Source: Symsagittifera roscoffensis (lineage: Eukaryota; Xenacoelomorpha; Acoela; Convolutidae). From it: a stretch of DNA of 64,000 nucleotides. The number at the start of each line of letters is the position of its first letter. Within the stretch, counting starts at the first letter, position 1. The position numbers and the translations under genes were made by a program. The notes below the pieces were generated by a model. It made no database searches. It was given only the letters and a program-made list of their open reading frames with translations, and had not been told where the DNA came from. Below are positions 31,395 through 43,213 of the stretch, piece after piece. The stretch covers positions 100,675,209-100,739,208 of the forward strand of contig NC_087062.1 of assembly GCF_963678635.1 (NCBI RefSeq), read 5' to 3'.

Positions 31395-32796
31395 GCGGCC
31401 GCTTCAATCTGGACCGCGTGGCTCAAGAGCACATGAACGAAGGCCTGGAGGCATGGACACCACCTGAGCCCGTCCCTTCCATGAGGAATCTAGAGGCGAG
31501 TTAAATCAGACCACTAATGGACATTGCGCTGCCAGGACTGACGTCCAGCTCAACCAGGGGCAGTCAGACTGGAACGGGGTCATCACGCTTCTTGGAGTTG
31601 CAGGAGAAATTGCAGGCGAGGGTTCTTGAGAATGCAGCGCGTGAGGAACAACCAACCACCTGGAGAGAACATCCAGTGAGGAGCGTCGTGATCTCGAGCT
31701 ACAAGAAGAACACTGACGATGTGTACCACCGACATAATCGAGAGGACTGGACGGTAGCGCAACGAGAGGGAAGGGATGAATTTCATGGCGCTGCTTGGGC
31801 AGTGTACTTCGTAAAGCCGAAAATACCCGAAGGCACAGTAAGCTTGATCATAAGGGACAGTCTCGTCGAGGACGAGTATCCAGGCCCATTGGCACGTGAG
31901 AGTCTTGAGTTTTAGATGCTGGAGATGGGGAAATATACACGGTTGCACTGATGATGGGAACCAACGACGTGTCCAGGGGCGAGTCAAGAAAAATGACGAG
32001 GATACAAGACAAAGTGAGTTGCATTCTTGAGGAGCTAAGAATTTACCTGGAGCCAGCAGTGCTCATCATCTGCACCGTCCCCTGCAACATGATGGCCGAC
32101 CAGAACGCGAGGGAGATGAATGAAAGGGTACGAAATATAAACGAGATAATCAGGCAAATCGAGCATAGAATTATGATACCGATTAGAGTGCTTGACGTAG
32201 CAAGAATAATGGAAGATTCCCTCTCGGAGAATTCATCCTCGGATGGTATCCTTTTCGGTAGGCCAAGAGGCATGGAGTGGCTGAACGGCGTCTTCCAGAG
32301 ACATATAAACTTCCTTGTGTCGGATCTGGTGGAGACGGGTCAATTCACGTTTGGTCCACCCCCGATACCTCCCTTCTTCTCAGCCAGGTCCGCAGCGGAT
32401 CGCTTGGGGGGAAGGATCGTTTCGAGAGGGAGCTCAACTAGCAGCAGAAGCAGACAGTTGAGATCGACACCCATGGAGGGAGACGAGGCGGAATCTTCTA
32501 CGCCCCAGAGCTCCGTTGTGTCGTCAGTGGTCATGGTGGACAACAAGAAGAAAGTGGAAGGTCCGGGGGAAGCAAGCAGAACCCGCTACTTGGAACGAGT
32601 GAAAGATCTGGATCTCGAGGATCTGGCCTGCAGGCAAGAGTTAACGGAGTTCTTGGGGCTCAAGAGTCTGTCACACGAGGACTTGAGAAATAACTATTGT
32701 GTGGATTGGCTAAAGGCCCACGAGGCGCACTTCTCTCGAGCCGAGACACTGGAGACGACGGACTTGACGGGAATTCCCCAGAAATCTATAATGTGA
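31395..32796 (+). pseudogene. SGNH/GDSL-hydrolase-like ORF (copy C)
   Basis: Frames 31,517-31,915 and about 31,913-32,796 join by one frameshift near 31,910, and coding can be read from about 31,395. Block I is LIIRDSLVED (Asp-Ser at 31,856-31,861), where SGNH enzymes have G-D-S with the nucleophile serine. Block III is MMGTNDVSR (GTND at 31,957-31,968), with the Asn of the oxyanion hole. A CTVPCNMM strand and N-x-x-I helix follow, then block V at 32,242, DGIL, where copy B has DGIH. The fold assignment rests on three blocks in the correct order and spacing. SGNH proteins are esterases or lipases acting on acyl or acetyl esters. Here R for G and L for the catalytic His suggest this copy is inactive. 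The end is a Ser-rich tail and the conserved VDWLKAHEAHFSRAETLE. Confidence 0.6.
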
Positions 32797-32844
32797 ACAA
32801 TCAATTACAGATCTCTCAAGGAACTGGGAAGTCCAGACCTCATA

Positions 32845-33471
32845 GTGGAGCCTCCTAAACTTCGGACCAGTATAGCCAGTATCAGACTTGTCGTTGGACA
32901 AGCTTCTCGCGCCGAACAGCATGGGGCTTCTGACACGGCTTACATGGGTGCAAAACTTGAGGAAGACCCAAGGTACGTGAGATCCTGTGGAACTTCACTT
33001 CTGGCCAAGACGTTAGCAGTTTATGATTGATCGGATCTTGGAGCGGCGAGAGCGATCATTGTGACAGGATTGGACTTCGAGGGGACGTCACCGATGTTGT
33101 TTTAACCAGAGACCTTGGTGTACCTACTACCGGGGGCAGAGTTGAATCAGATATTGACCCTGATTGTGGCGATGAAGTTGGAGACATCGTGTGAACCGGA
33201 GCTATTGTTGTTCGCGGGATTGAATGATCACCTGCACGCGGCGGGACTACTTGAGAACCTGAGAAGTGGGGAGCCTACACCAAAGAAGATCTAGGAGGCA
33301 ATCCAGACGCTGTTTGCAGCAATGAATGATGTGCAGGAACTGGTAACATCCCGGTTGGGATCGTAGACAAAAGTGGTATTCGCGTCATCACCAGGTTACG
33401 CAGGCATGCGACCTGCTTTACAGTTCGTATACGCCATGTTAATTCTGATTGCGGAGGAAAACTGATGGCGG
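32845..33471 (+). pseudogene. Unknown polyprotein, N-terminal block (copy C)
   Basis: A broken frame beginning PKLRTSIASIRLVVG and continuing ARAIIVTGLDFEG, LVYLLPGAEL, LLLFAGLNDHLHAAGLLENL, VVFASSPGYAGMRPALQFVYAM, with several in-frame stops. It corresponds to 22,979-23,480 in copy B. From 33,113 onward this sequence is part of the first tandem unit. Confidence 0.5.
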
Positions 33472-35386
33472 GTGCTGATGGCGGCCCAAAATCGTGATTT
33501 AGAGCCAGTAAACTTGAGACTTCTAAAATCGGAGGTCGCGGCAGTGTGGGCGGATGTTTCCCACTCTCTAAGGGGCTTTTACGAGCTCGCAGACATCTTG
33601 ATTGTGTTGGACGAAGTCCTTCGTCTGGAGTTGTCGAAGCTTGCCCGGCAACTAAAGTTCAACCCAGAGGTAGGGGATGACCATCAGGTGATAACTCATC
33701 TGACAGCCAGCTCGTGGTTTCAGAGTGTAGACCTGACGATTACGAGTTTCACTAGCTGGGCGAGGGGGCCAAACAACGAGAGAAAGAATGTGGCTGCAGC
33801 CGAAAAACAAGGGGAATCGATGGCATATCGTCTAACACAAGAAAGAAGAAGATGGCCGTTTCTGACCCCGAAACTTGAGAACGTAACGGACAAAACGAGA
33901 GAGAGAGTGCTCCACCGCTGGTGAAGCAAATATGGGAGTTTCTGGAGGAACAGCTGGAAGTGGCAGAAAAGAGAGAGATGACGGTGGGGAGATTCGTCAC
34001 GGCAGCAAATGAAGTTACTATCGGAGACTTCTGGAGGCAGCATGCGAAAGAAGAATTGCGGACCCGGAAGTCGCACGAGTTCTTGAGATTCTTGAGTCTA
34101 TGTTGGGAGAAGAAGTACATGGTTAAAGTGTTCTATGCGGGTGATACGATTTTCGAGGCGTTTGTGCAGGAACTCTTGAGTATTCCAATCAACCTCCTAC
34201 TGGTATTGTAGTTGGTATACCCTAGTTACCTGTTCAACATGGGCCCGGCATATATATTTAGCAGAGGTGTGCAGACGCTCCGAATCGACGGGTACTTGAC
34301 CTTGATACTCCTGACACATGGGGAGCTGACGGCATTTCATCGACAGATGAAATATGTGGAACCCCTGTCGTTGAGGGAGGCTCACCCGAGTGCAGACACT
34401 TTTTCCTACGAGTGTGCTGCCGGACTGTAGACGCTACCGGTGGAATATCTCCTGATGCAGAACAGGCAATTGACAGGAGAAGAAAGAAGCGCAAAGACTA
34501 GAGAAGAAGTGAGGGAGGCAAATGGAGGCATACCTCTCCTAACCGACTTGTGCTTTGCCATGAGATCTGATCCCTTGGGGATGATCAGAGGGCTGGGAGA
34601 GCTGGTGACCTGTGTCTACACGCCAACCATGACGTAAGCCTTTCCGAATCTGCTTGTGGCAGCGTACCGACAAGAGCACGTGAGTCTAATCAGCGTTCTG
34701 GATGGGATGGCAGTCAACTGGTGCAGACAAGAGGACTTGAGGGCGCGAATGAGTGAATCAGTACTCATCGGGAAAACAAAGGACCCAGAGCTAATAGTGC
34801 TCAAGTTCAAGGGTCAACTGCTATGCAGGATGGGGGGAAACGAGAAGGTCCCATCGAAGTGTATCCGAAGTTCTGGAACTTGAATCCAGTAGCAAGATAC
34901 GCGAGGGAAGTCTTGAGGATCCCGGCTTGGACGAAGAGTTTCGAGTTCGCAAAGAGCGAGCTGGAAACAAAACTCGAGCGGGACGTGTAACCCGCCACGA
35001 CTCCAGAGTTCCCGACGGTGAGGTGAATGACGCTGGTAATGAATAGCCCAATGGTAGTCCGTTACCTACACACGAGAGCAACGGTGGAGCAGCAGCAGAA
35101 GTTGTTCACGGACAGCTGGGACCCCTTGTTCATCGGGTATTCGGCAGCAGTATATTTCCATTCCTGTGAAACCACAATAAATTCGTGGACTACGCAAGCA
35201 AAGAAGTCGCGGGGTTCGATGCCTCCAAAGTATGGGGTTCGGGAAGTGCTGAAGACAAAGACTTTTGAGGAGGCAAGACTCGAGAGTCAGCTGCCCATCT
35301 ATGACGACGGAAGGATGATCGTGAGGATGGTCACTTAGCCCTGAAGGATGAAATGAAGTTCAGCACGAGAAAACAGAGACCAGCGA
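33113..35386 (+). repeat. 2.25-kb tandem unit 1 (of 4)
   Basis: A 2,274-bp unit of the polyprotein interior, from CCTTGGTGTACCTACTACC to the next copy of the same sequence. It encodes the LNDHL block, the LVLDE-like block (33,472-33,924, ending at LHRW), then WEFLEEQLEVAEKREMTVGRFV, LRIDGYLTLIL, RSDPLGMIRGLG and the central block to DDGRMIV. It is broken at TAA 34,987 and other stops. The GA run at 33,897-33,907 is 11 bases long, which puts the two halves out of frame. It has the intact TATCGTCTAACA segment that units 2 and 3 lack. Confidence 0.9.
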
Positions 35387-37643
35387 CCTTGGTGTACCTA
35401 CTACCGGGGGCAGAGTTGAATCAGATGTTGAGGCGATGAAGTTGGAGACACCGTGTGAACCGGAGCTATTGTTGTTCGCGGGATTGAATGATCACCCGCA
35501 CGCGGCGGGACTACTTGAGAACCTGAGAAATGGGGAGCCTACACCAAAGAAGATCTAGGAGGCAATCCAGACGCTTTTTGCAGCAATGAATGAGGTGCAG
35601 GAACTGGTAACATCCCGGTTGGGATTGAAGACAAAAGTGGTATTCGCGTCATCACCAGATTACGCAGGCATGCGACCTGCTTTACAGTTCGTATACGTCA
35701 TGCTAATTCTGATTGCGGAGGAAAACTGATGGCGGATGCTGATGGCGGCCCAAAATCGTGATTTAGAGGCAGTAAACTTGAGACTTCTAAAGTCGGAGGT
35801 CGCGGAAGTGTGCGCGGATGTTTCCCTTTCTCTAAGGGGCTTTTACGAGCTCACAGACATCTTGATTGTGTTGGACGAAGTCCTTCGTCTGGAGTTGTCG
35901 AAGCTTGCCCGGCAACTAAAGTTCAACCCAGAGGTAGGGGATGACCATCATGTGATAACTCATCTGAGAGCCAGCTCGTGGTTTCAGAGTGTAGACCTGA
36001 CGATTACGAGTTCCACTAGCTGGGCGAGCGGGCCAAACAACGAGAGAAAGAATGTGGCTGCAGCCGAAAAACAAGGGGAATCAATGGCACAAGAAAGAAG
36101 AAGATGGCCGTTTCTGACCCCGAAACTTGAGAACGTAACGGACAAAACGAGAGAGAGAGAGAGAGTGCTCCACCGCTGGTGAAGCAAATATGGGAGTTTC
36201 TGGAGGAACAGCTGGAAGTGGCAGAAAAGAGAGAGATGACGGTGGGGAGATTCGTCACGGCAGCAAATGAAGTTACTATCGGAGACTTCTGGAGGCAGCA
36301 TGCGAAAGAAGAATTGCGGACCCGGAAGTCGCACGAGTTCTTGAGATTCTTGAGTCCATGTTGGGAGAAGAAGTACATGGTTAAAGTGTTCTATGCGGGT
36401 GATACGATTTTCGAGGCGTTTGTGCAGGAACTCTTGAGTATGCCAATCAACCTCCTACTGGTATTGTAGTTGGTATACCCTAGTTACCTGTTCAACATGG
36501 GCCCGGCATATATATTTAGCAGAGGTGTGCAGACGCTCCGAATCGACGGGTACTTGACCTTGATACTCCTGACACATGGGGAGCTGACGGCATTTCATCG
36601 ACTGATGAAATATGTGGAACCCCTGTCGTTGAGGGAGGCTCACCCGAGTGCAGACACTTTTTCCTACGAGTGTGCTGCCGGACTGTAGACGCTACCGGTG
36701 GAATATCTCCTGATGCAGAACAGGCAATTGACAGGCGAAGAAAGAAGCGCAAAGACTAGAGAAGAAGTGAGGGAGGCAAATGGAGGCATACCTCTCCTAA
36801 CCGACTTGTGCTTTGCCATGAGATCTGATCCCTTGGGGATGATCAGAGGGCTGGTAGAGCTGGTGACCTGTGTCTACACGCCAACCATGACGTAAGCCTT
36901 TCCGGATCCGCTTGTGGCAGCGTACCGACAAGAGCACGTGAGTCTAATCAGCGTTCTGGATGGGATGGCAGTAAACTGGTGCAGACAAGAGGACTTGAGG
37001 GCGCGAATGAGTGAATCAGTACTCATCGGGAAAACAAAGGACCCAGAGCTAATAGTGCTCAAGTTCAAGGGTCAACTGCTATGCAGGATGGGGGGAAACG
37101 AGAAGGTCCCATCGAAGTGTATCCGAAGTTCTGGAACTTGAATCCAGTAGCAAGATACGCGAGGGAAGTCTTGAGGATCCCGGCTTGGACGAAGAGTTTC
37201 GAGTTCGCAAAGAGCGAGCTGGAAACAATACTCGAGCGGGACGTGTAACCCGCCACGACTCCAGAGTTCCCGACGGTGAGGTGAATGACGCTGGTAATGA
37301 ATAGCCCAATGGTAGTCCGTTACCTACACACGAGAGCAACGGTGGAGCAGCAGCAGAAGTTGTTCACGGACAGCTGGGACCCCTTGTTCATCGGGTATTC
37401 GGCAGCAGTATATTTCCATTCCTGTGAAACCACAATAAATTCGTGGACTACGCAAGCAAAGAAGTCGCGGGGTTCGCCGCTCCAAAGTATGGGGTTCGGG
37501 AAGTGCTGAAGACAAAGTCTTTTGAGAAGGCAAGACTCGAGAGTCAGCTGCCCATCTATGACGACGGAAGGATGATCTTGAGGATGGTCACTTAGCCCTG
37601 AAGGATGAAATGAAGTTCAGCACGAGAAAACAGAGACCAGAGA
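35387..37643 (+). repeat. 2.25-kb tandem unit 2 (of 4)
   Basis: A 2,257-bp near-copy of unit 1. It differs by a small deletion near 35,430 (after GTTGAGGCGATGAAG), a 12-bp deletion near 36,088 (shared with unit 3), and a GA run of 17 bases (36,149-36,165). The same nonsense codon ACGTG-TAA before CCCGCCACG is present as in the other units. Confidence 0.9.
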
Positions 37644-39875
37644 CCTTGGTGTACCTACTACCGGGGGCAGAGTTGAATCAGATGTTGAGGCGATGAAGTT
37701 GGAGACACCGTGTGAACCGGAGCTATTGTTGTTCGCGGGATTGAATGATCACCCGCACGCGGCGGGACTACTTGAGAACCTGAGAAATGGGGAGCCTACA
37801 CCAAAGCAGATCTAGGAGGCAATCCAGACGCTTTTTGCAGCAATGAATGAGGTGCAGGAACTGGTAACATCCCGGTTTTGTCCGTTACGTTCTCAAGTTT
37901 CGGGGTCAGAAACGGCCATTCTTTCTCTCGGAAAACTGATGGCGGAGGAAAACTGATGGCGGATGCTGATGGCGGCCCAAAATCGTGATTTAGAGGCAGT
38001 AAACTTGAGACTTCTAAAGTCGGAGGTCGCGGAAGTGTGGGCGGATGTTTCCCTTTCTCTAAGGGGCTTTTACGAGCTCACAGACATCTTGATTGTGTTG
38101 GACGAAGTCCTTCGTCTGGAGTTGTCGAAGCTTGCCCGGCAACTAAAGTTCAACCCAGAGGTAGGGGATGACCATCATGTGATAACTCATCTGAGAGCCA
38201 GCTCGTGGTTTCAGAGTGTAGACCTGACGATTACGAGTTCCACTAGCTGGGCGAGCGGGCCAAACAACGAGAGAAAGAATGTGGCTGCAGCCGAAAAACA
38301 AGGGGAATCGATGGCACAAGAAAGAAGAAGATGGCCGTTTCTGACCCCGAAACTTGAGAACGTAACGGACAAAACGAGAGAGAGAGAGAGAGAGAGTGCT
38401 CCACCGCTGGTGAAGCAAATATGGGAGTTTCTGGAGGAACAGCTGGAAGTGGCAGAAAAGAGAGAGATGACGGTGGGGAGATTCGTCACGGCAGCAAATG
38501 AAGTTACTATCGGAGACTTCTGGAGGCAGCATGCGAAAGAAGAATTGCGGACCCGGAAGTCGCACGAGTTCTTGAGATTCTTGAGTCCATGTTGGGAGAA
38601 GAAGTACATGGTTAAAGTGTTCTATGCGGGTGATACGATTTTCGAGGCGTTTGTGCAGGAACTCTTGAGTATGCCAATCAACCTCCTACTGGTATTGTAG
38701 TTGGTATACCCTAGTTACCTGTTCAACATGGGCCCGGCATATATATTTAGCAGAGGTGTGCAGACGCTCCGAATCGACGGGTACTTGACCTTGATACTCC
38801 TGACACATGGGGAGCTGACGGCATTTCATCGACTGATGAAATATGTGGAACCCCTGTCGTTGAGGGAGGCTCACCCGAGTGCAGACACTTTTTCCTACGA
38901 GTGTGCTGCCGGACTGTAGACGCTACCGGTGGAATATCTCCTGATGCAGAACAGGCAATTGACAGGCGAAGAAAGAAGCGCAAAGACTAGAGAAGAAGTG
39001 AGGGAGGCAAATGGAGGCATACCTCTCCTAACCGACTTGTGCTTTGCCATGAGATCTGATCCCTTGGGGATGATCAGAGGGCTGGGAGAGCTGGTGACCT
39101 GTGTCTACACGCCAACCATGACGTAAGCCTTTCCGGATCCGCTTGTGGCAGCGTACCGACAAGAGCACGTGAGTCTAATCAGCGTTCTGGATGGGATGGC
39201 AGTAAACTGGTGCAGACAAGAGGACTTGAGGGCGCGAATGAGTGAATCAGTACTCATCGGGAAAACAAAGGACCCAGAGCTAATAGTGCTCAAGTTCAAG
39301 GGTCAACTGCTATGCAGGATGGGGGGAAACGAGAAGGTCCCATCGAAGTGTATCCGAAGTTCTGGAACTTGAATCCAGTAGCAAGATACGCGAGGGAAGT
39401 CTTGAGGATCCCGGCTTGGACGAAGAGTTTCGAGTTCACAAAGAGCGAGCTGGAAACAATACTCGAGCGGGACGTGTAACCCGCCACGACTCCAGAGTTC
39501 CCGACGGTGAGGTGAATGACGCTGGTAATGAATAGCCCAATGGTAGTCCGTTACCTACACACGAGAGCAACGGTGGAGCAGCAGCAGAAGTTGTTCACGG
39601 ACAGCTGGGACCCCTTGTTCATCGGGTATTCGGCAGCAGTATATTTCCATTCCTGTGAAACCACAATAAATTCGTGGACTACGCAAGCAAAGAAGTCGCG
39701 GGGTTCGATGCCTCCAAAGTATGGGGTTCGGGAAGTGCTGAAGACAAAGACTTTTGAGGAGGCAAGACTCGAGAGTCAGCTGCCCATCTATGACGACGGA
39801 AGGATGATCGTGAGGATGGTCACTTAGCCCTGAAGGATGAAATGAAGTTCAGCACGAGAAAACAGAGACCAGAGA
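37644..39875 (+). repeat. 2.25-kb tandem unit 3 (of 4)
   Basis: A 2,232-bp near-copy of unit 2. About 65 bp around 37,875-37,940 are replaced by a piece that includes the reverse complement of sequence at 38,331-38,375 of the same unit. Its GA run is 21 bases (38,376-38,396), which restores the frame, so 37,963-38,700 is open for 245 codons. Confidence 0.9.
37963..38700 (+). pseudogene. Unknown polyprotein fragment in unit 3
   Basis: A 245-codon frame starting at ATG 37,963 (MLMAAQNRDLEAVNLRLL). It contains IVLDEVLRLELSKLARQLKF, GDDHHVITHL and, after the (Arg-Glu)n stretch made by the GA run, WEFLEEQLEVAEKREMTVGR and FWRQHAKEELRTRKSHEFL. It is an internal slice of the polyprotein and the ATG is probably not a real start. 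The equivalent slice in unit 4 is 40,225-40,968 (247 codons). Confidence 0.5.
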
Positions 39876-42115
39876 CCTTGGTGTACCTACTACCGGGGGC
39901 AGAGTTGAATCAGATGTTGAGGCGATGAAGTTGGAGACACCGTGTGAACCGGAGCTATTGTTGTTCGCGGGATTGAATGATCACCCGCACGCGGCGGGAC
40001 TACTTGAGAACCTGAGAAATGGGGAGCCTACACCAAAGAAGATCTAGGAGGCAATCCAGACGCTTTTTGCAGCAATGAATGAGGTGCAGGAACTGGTAAC
40101 ATCCCGGTTGGGATTGAAGACAAAAGTGGTATTCGCGTCATCACCAGATTACGCAGGCATGCGACCTGCTTTACAGTTCGTATACGTCATGCTAATTCTG
40201 ATTGCGGAGGAAAACTGATGGCGGATGCTGATGGCGGCCCAAAATCGTGATTTAGAGGCAGTAAACTTGAGACTTCTAAAGTCGGAGGTCGCGGAAGTGT
40301 GGGCGGATGTTTCCCTTTCTCTAAGGGGCTTTTACGAGCTCACAGACATCTTGATTGTGTTGGACGAAGTCCTTCGTCTGAAGTTGTCGAAGCTTGCCCG
40401 CCAACTAAAGTTCAACCCAGAGGTAGGGGATGACCATCATGTGATAACTCATCTGAGAGCCAGCTCGTGGTTTCAGAGTGTAGACCTGACGATTACGAGT
40501 TCCACTAGCTGGGCGAGCGGGCCAAACAACGAGAGAAAGAATGTGGCTGCAGCCGAAAAACAAGGGGAATCGATGGCATATCGTCTAACACAAGAAAGAA
40601 GAAGATGGCCGTTTCTGACCCCGAAACTTGAGAACGTAACGGACAAAACGAGAGAGAGAGAGAGTGCTCCACCGCTGGTGAAGCAAATATGGGAGTTTCT
40701 GGAGGAACAGCTGGAAGTGGCAGAAAAGAGAGAGATGACGGTGGGGAGATTCGTCACGGCAGCAAATGAAGTTACTATCGGAGACTTCTGGAGGCAGCAT
40801 GCGAAAGAAGAATTGCGGACCCGGAAGTCGCACGAGTTCTTGAGATTCTTGAGTCAATGTTGGGAGAAGAAGTACATGGTTAAAGTGTTCTATGCGGGGG
40901 ATACGATTTTCGAGGCGTTTGTGCAGGAACTCTTGAGTATGCCAATCAACCTCCTACTGGTATTGTAGTTGGTATACCCTAGTTACCGGCATATATATTT
41001 AGCAGAGGTGTGCAGACGCTCCGAATCGACGGGTACTTGACCTTGATAATCCTGACACATGGGGAGCTGACGGCATTTCATCGACTGATGAGATATGGGG
41101 AACCCCTGTCGTTGAGGAAGGCTCACCCGAGTGCAGACACTTTTTCCTACGAGTGTGCTGCCGGACTGAAGACGCTACCGGTGGAATATCTCTTGATGCA
41201 GAACAGGCATTTGACAGGCGAAGAAAGAAGCGCAAAGACTAGAGAAGAAGTGAGGGAGGCAAATGGAGGCATACCTCTCCTAACCGACTTGTGCTTTGCC
41301 ATGAGATCTGATCCCTTGGGGATGATCAGAGGGCTGGGAGAGCTGGTGACCTGTGTCTACACGCCAGCCATGACGTAAGCCTTTCCGGATCCGCTTGTGG
41401 CAGCGTACCGACAAGAGCACGTGAGTCTAATTAGCGTTCTGGATGGAATGGCACTGATCTGGTGCAGACAAGAGGACTTGAGGGCGCGAATGAGTGAATC
41501 AGTATTCATCGGGAAAGTAAAGGACCCAGAGCTAATAGTGCTCAAGTTCAAGGGTCAACTGCTATGCAGGATGGGGGGAAACGAGAAGGTCCCATCGAAG
41601 TGTATCCGAAGTTCTGGAACTTGAATCCAGTAGCAAGAGACGCGAGGGAAGTCTTGAGGATCCCGCTTGGACGAAGAGTTTCGAGTTCACAAAGAGCGAG
41701 CTGGAAACAATACTCGAGCGGGACGTGTAACCCGCCACGACTCCAGAGTTCCCGAAGGTGAGGTGGATGACGCTGGTAATGAATAGCCCAATGGTAGTCC
41801 CTTACCTACACACGAGAGCAACGGTGGAGCAGCAGCAGAAGTTGTTCACGGACAGCTGGGACCCCTTGTTCATCGGGTATTCGGCAGCAGTATATTTCCA
41901 TTCCTGTGAAACCACAATAAATTCGTGGAGTACGCAAGCAAAGAAGATGCGGGGTTCGATGCCTCCAAAGTATGAGGTTCGGGAAGTGCTGAGGACGAAG
42001 ACTCTTGAGAAGGCAAGACTCGAGAGTCAGCTACCCATCTATGACGACGGAAGAATGATCGTGAGGATGATCACTTAGTCCTGAAGGATGAAATGAAGTT
42101 CAGCACGAGAAAACA
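39876..42115 (+). repeat. 2.25-kb tandem unit 4 (of 4), joined to the downstream gene
   Basis: The last unit runs from 39,876 to about 42,115, where the others end in AAACAGAGACC and this one continues into AAACATCTGGAACC, the natural next part of the polyprotein. It lacks the nonsense codon at GGACTG-TAG that units 1-3 carry (here GGACTGAAG) but has a 16-bp deletion near 40,987. It is the unit closest to copy A over its 3' half (for example RRFTLGMNSPLVV-like MTLVMNSPMVVPYLHTRAT). Confidence 0.9.
40225..40968 (+). pseudogene. Unknown polyprotein fragment in unit 4
   Basis: A 247-codon open frame equivalent to 37,963-38,700, with the longer SMAYRLTQERRRWPF segment that units 2 and 3 have lost. 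The GA run is 15 bases (40,650-40,664) and gives TRERESAPP. The frame ends at TAG 40,966 before LVYPSYL-like sequence, which reads on in a broken form. Unknown function. Confidence 0.5.
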
Positions 42116-43154
42116 TCTGGAACCTTATGGATTGCAAGAAGTGGAGTTGCAACGAGAGGGACGAAAGTTGGATGCTGCAGGAGTTCTGTATGTACCCCTC
42201 ATTGAATATAAGGTAGCGGATCCAACGACACCTTCACCCCGGTCAGTGGGAACCGCAGGAGACAGTAGAAGCCTTCCTGTGGAGAACAGATTCACAAACG
42301 CTTTAGAGAGGGATCAAGCCGAGTCAGGAGAGGGAGGAAGCATGAACGAAACCCTAAGCGAGGCTGGAGAAGAAATGGAAATGGGGAATACGCCCGACGA
42401 AGGGGCAACGAACAGGGATTTTAGTCCCGGCTTTACACATGAACTACTGCAAGATTTGAGTGGGGATGACTGGGCAAACACGCCCGCCCCACCTTTACGG
42501 TCTCCTCGAAAGAATCTTGAGCTGCCGCTAGCGAGTGAACCATCCAATATGGGAATGGTGCTTCTGACCAACGAAATAAGGGAGAAGAACACCTTTGAAG
42601 GCAACAAAAGAATGTTCCTAAGCACGCTGGACGAGGAGGCTTGGAAAAGTTTCTTGAGCGAGTTCAACCAGAGGGTGGAGAACAAGGCTAAAGTAGACGA
42701 TTTCAAGGAAGAGCTGTGGGACACAGTGGTGAAGTTTGGAGAACCCGTCCTGATGGACACGGGACTGGACGAGAGTGTGAGGAAAGAACTACTTGAGAAG
42801 ATGATTAGCATAATGAAACCGAAGCAGGATACCAGGGCCAACTCATGTAAAGATAGCTCTACTCTGAATAAAAAAACTGATGATAAAAAAATTAGTGTCG
42901 AAATGGATGATAAAAATAAAACTAGTAACATAATTAAAGATACTACTATTTTTAAGGCTAGAGAACGGGGAGGCAGGAGTCAGAGAGGGGGACCTGGACA
43001 AAGAAGTCGAGTCAGTAGTGGTGTTGACGACGCCCCGAGAAGAGGAGTAAGGTCTAAAAAGAGAAAACGGGAAGCAGAAGAGGCAAGTCCTTCGGCGGAT
43101 GCGGTTTCAGAGAAGAACTTAAAAGAGATGGCTCCCACGGTTCTCGCGCGATGA
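42093..43154 (+). pseudogene. Unknown polyprotein, acidic block with nuclear-localisation-like segment (copy C)
   Basis: One unbroken 353-codon frame that in copy A is split by two frameshifts. It covers LEPYGLQEVELQREGRKLDAAG, the acidic LLQDLSGDDWANT, FKEELWDTVVKFGEPVLMDTGLDE, a Lys/Asp-rich stretch, and the basic RSKKRKREAEEASPSADAVSEKNL. The KKRKR cluster between acidic regions fits a nuclear localisation signal by composition. The frame ends TVLAR at a TGA (43,152-43,154), where copy A continues in another frame, so this end may also be a mutation. Confidence 0.55.
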
Positions 43155-43213
43155 AGGACAGCGACCTACAAGGGCGGCTCGGCAGTCAGGAGGTTGAATG
43201 AGGTGTTTGTGGA

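Noticed and set aside
33113-42115. Treating each tandem unit as a separate gene copy
   Set aside because: Unit boundaries fall inside the coding sequence and units share pre-existing stop codons, so this is an amplified pseudogene segment.
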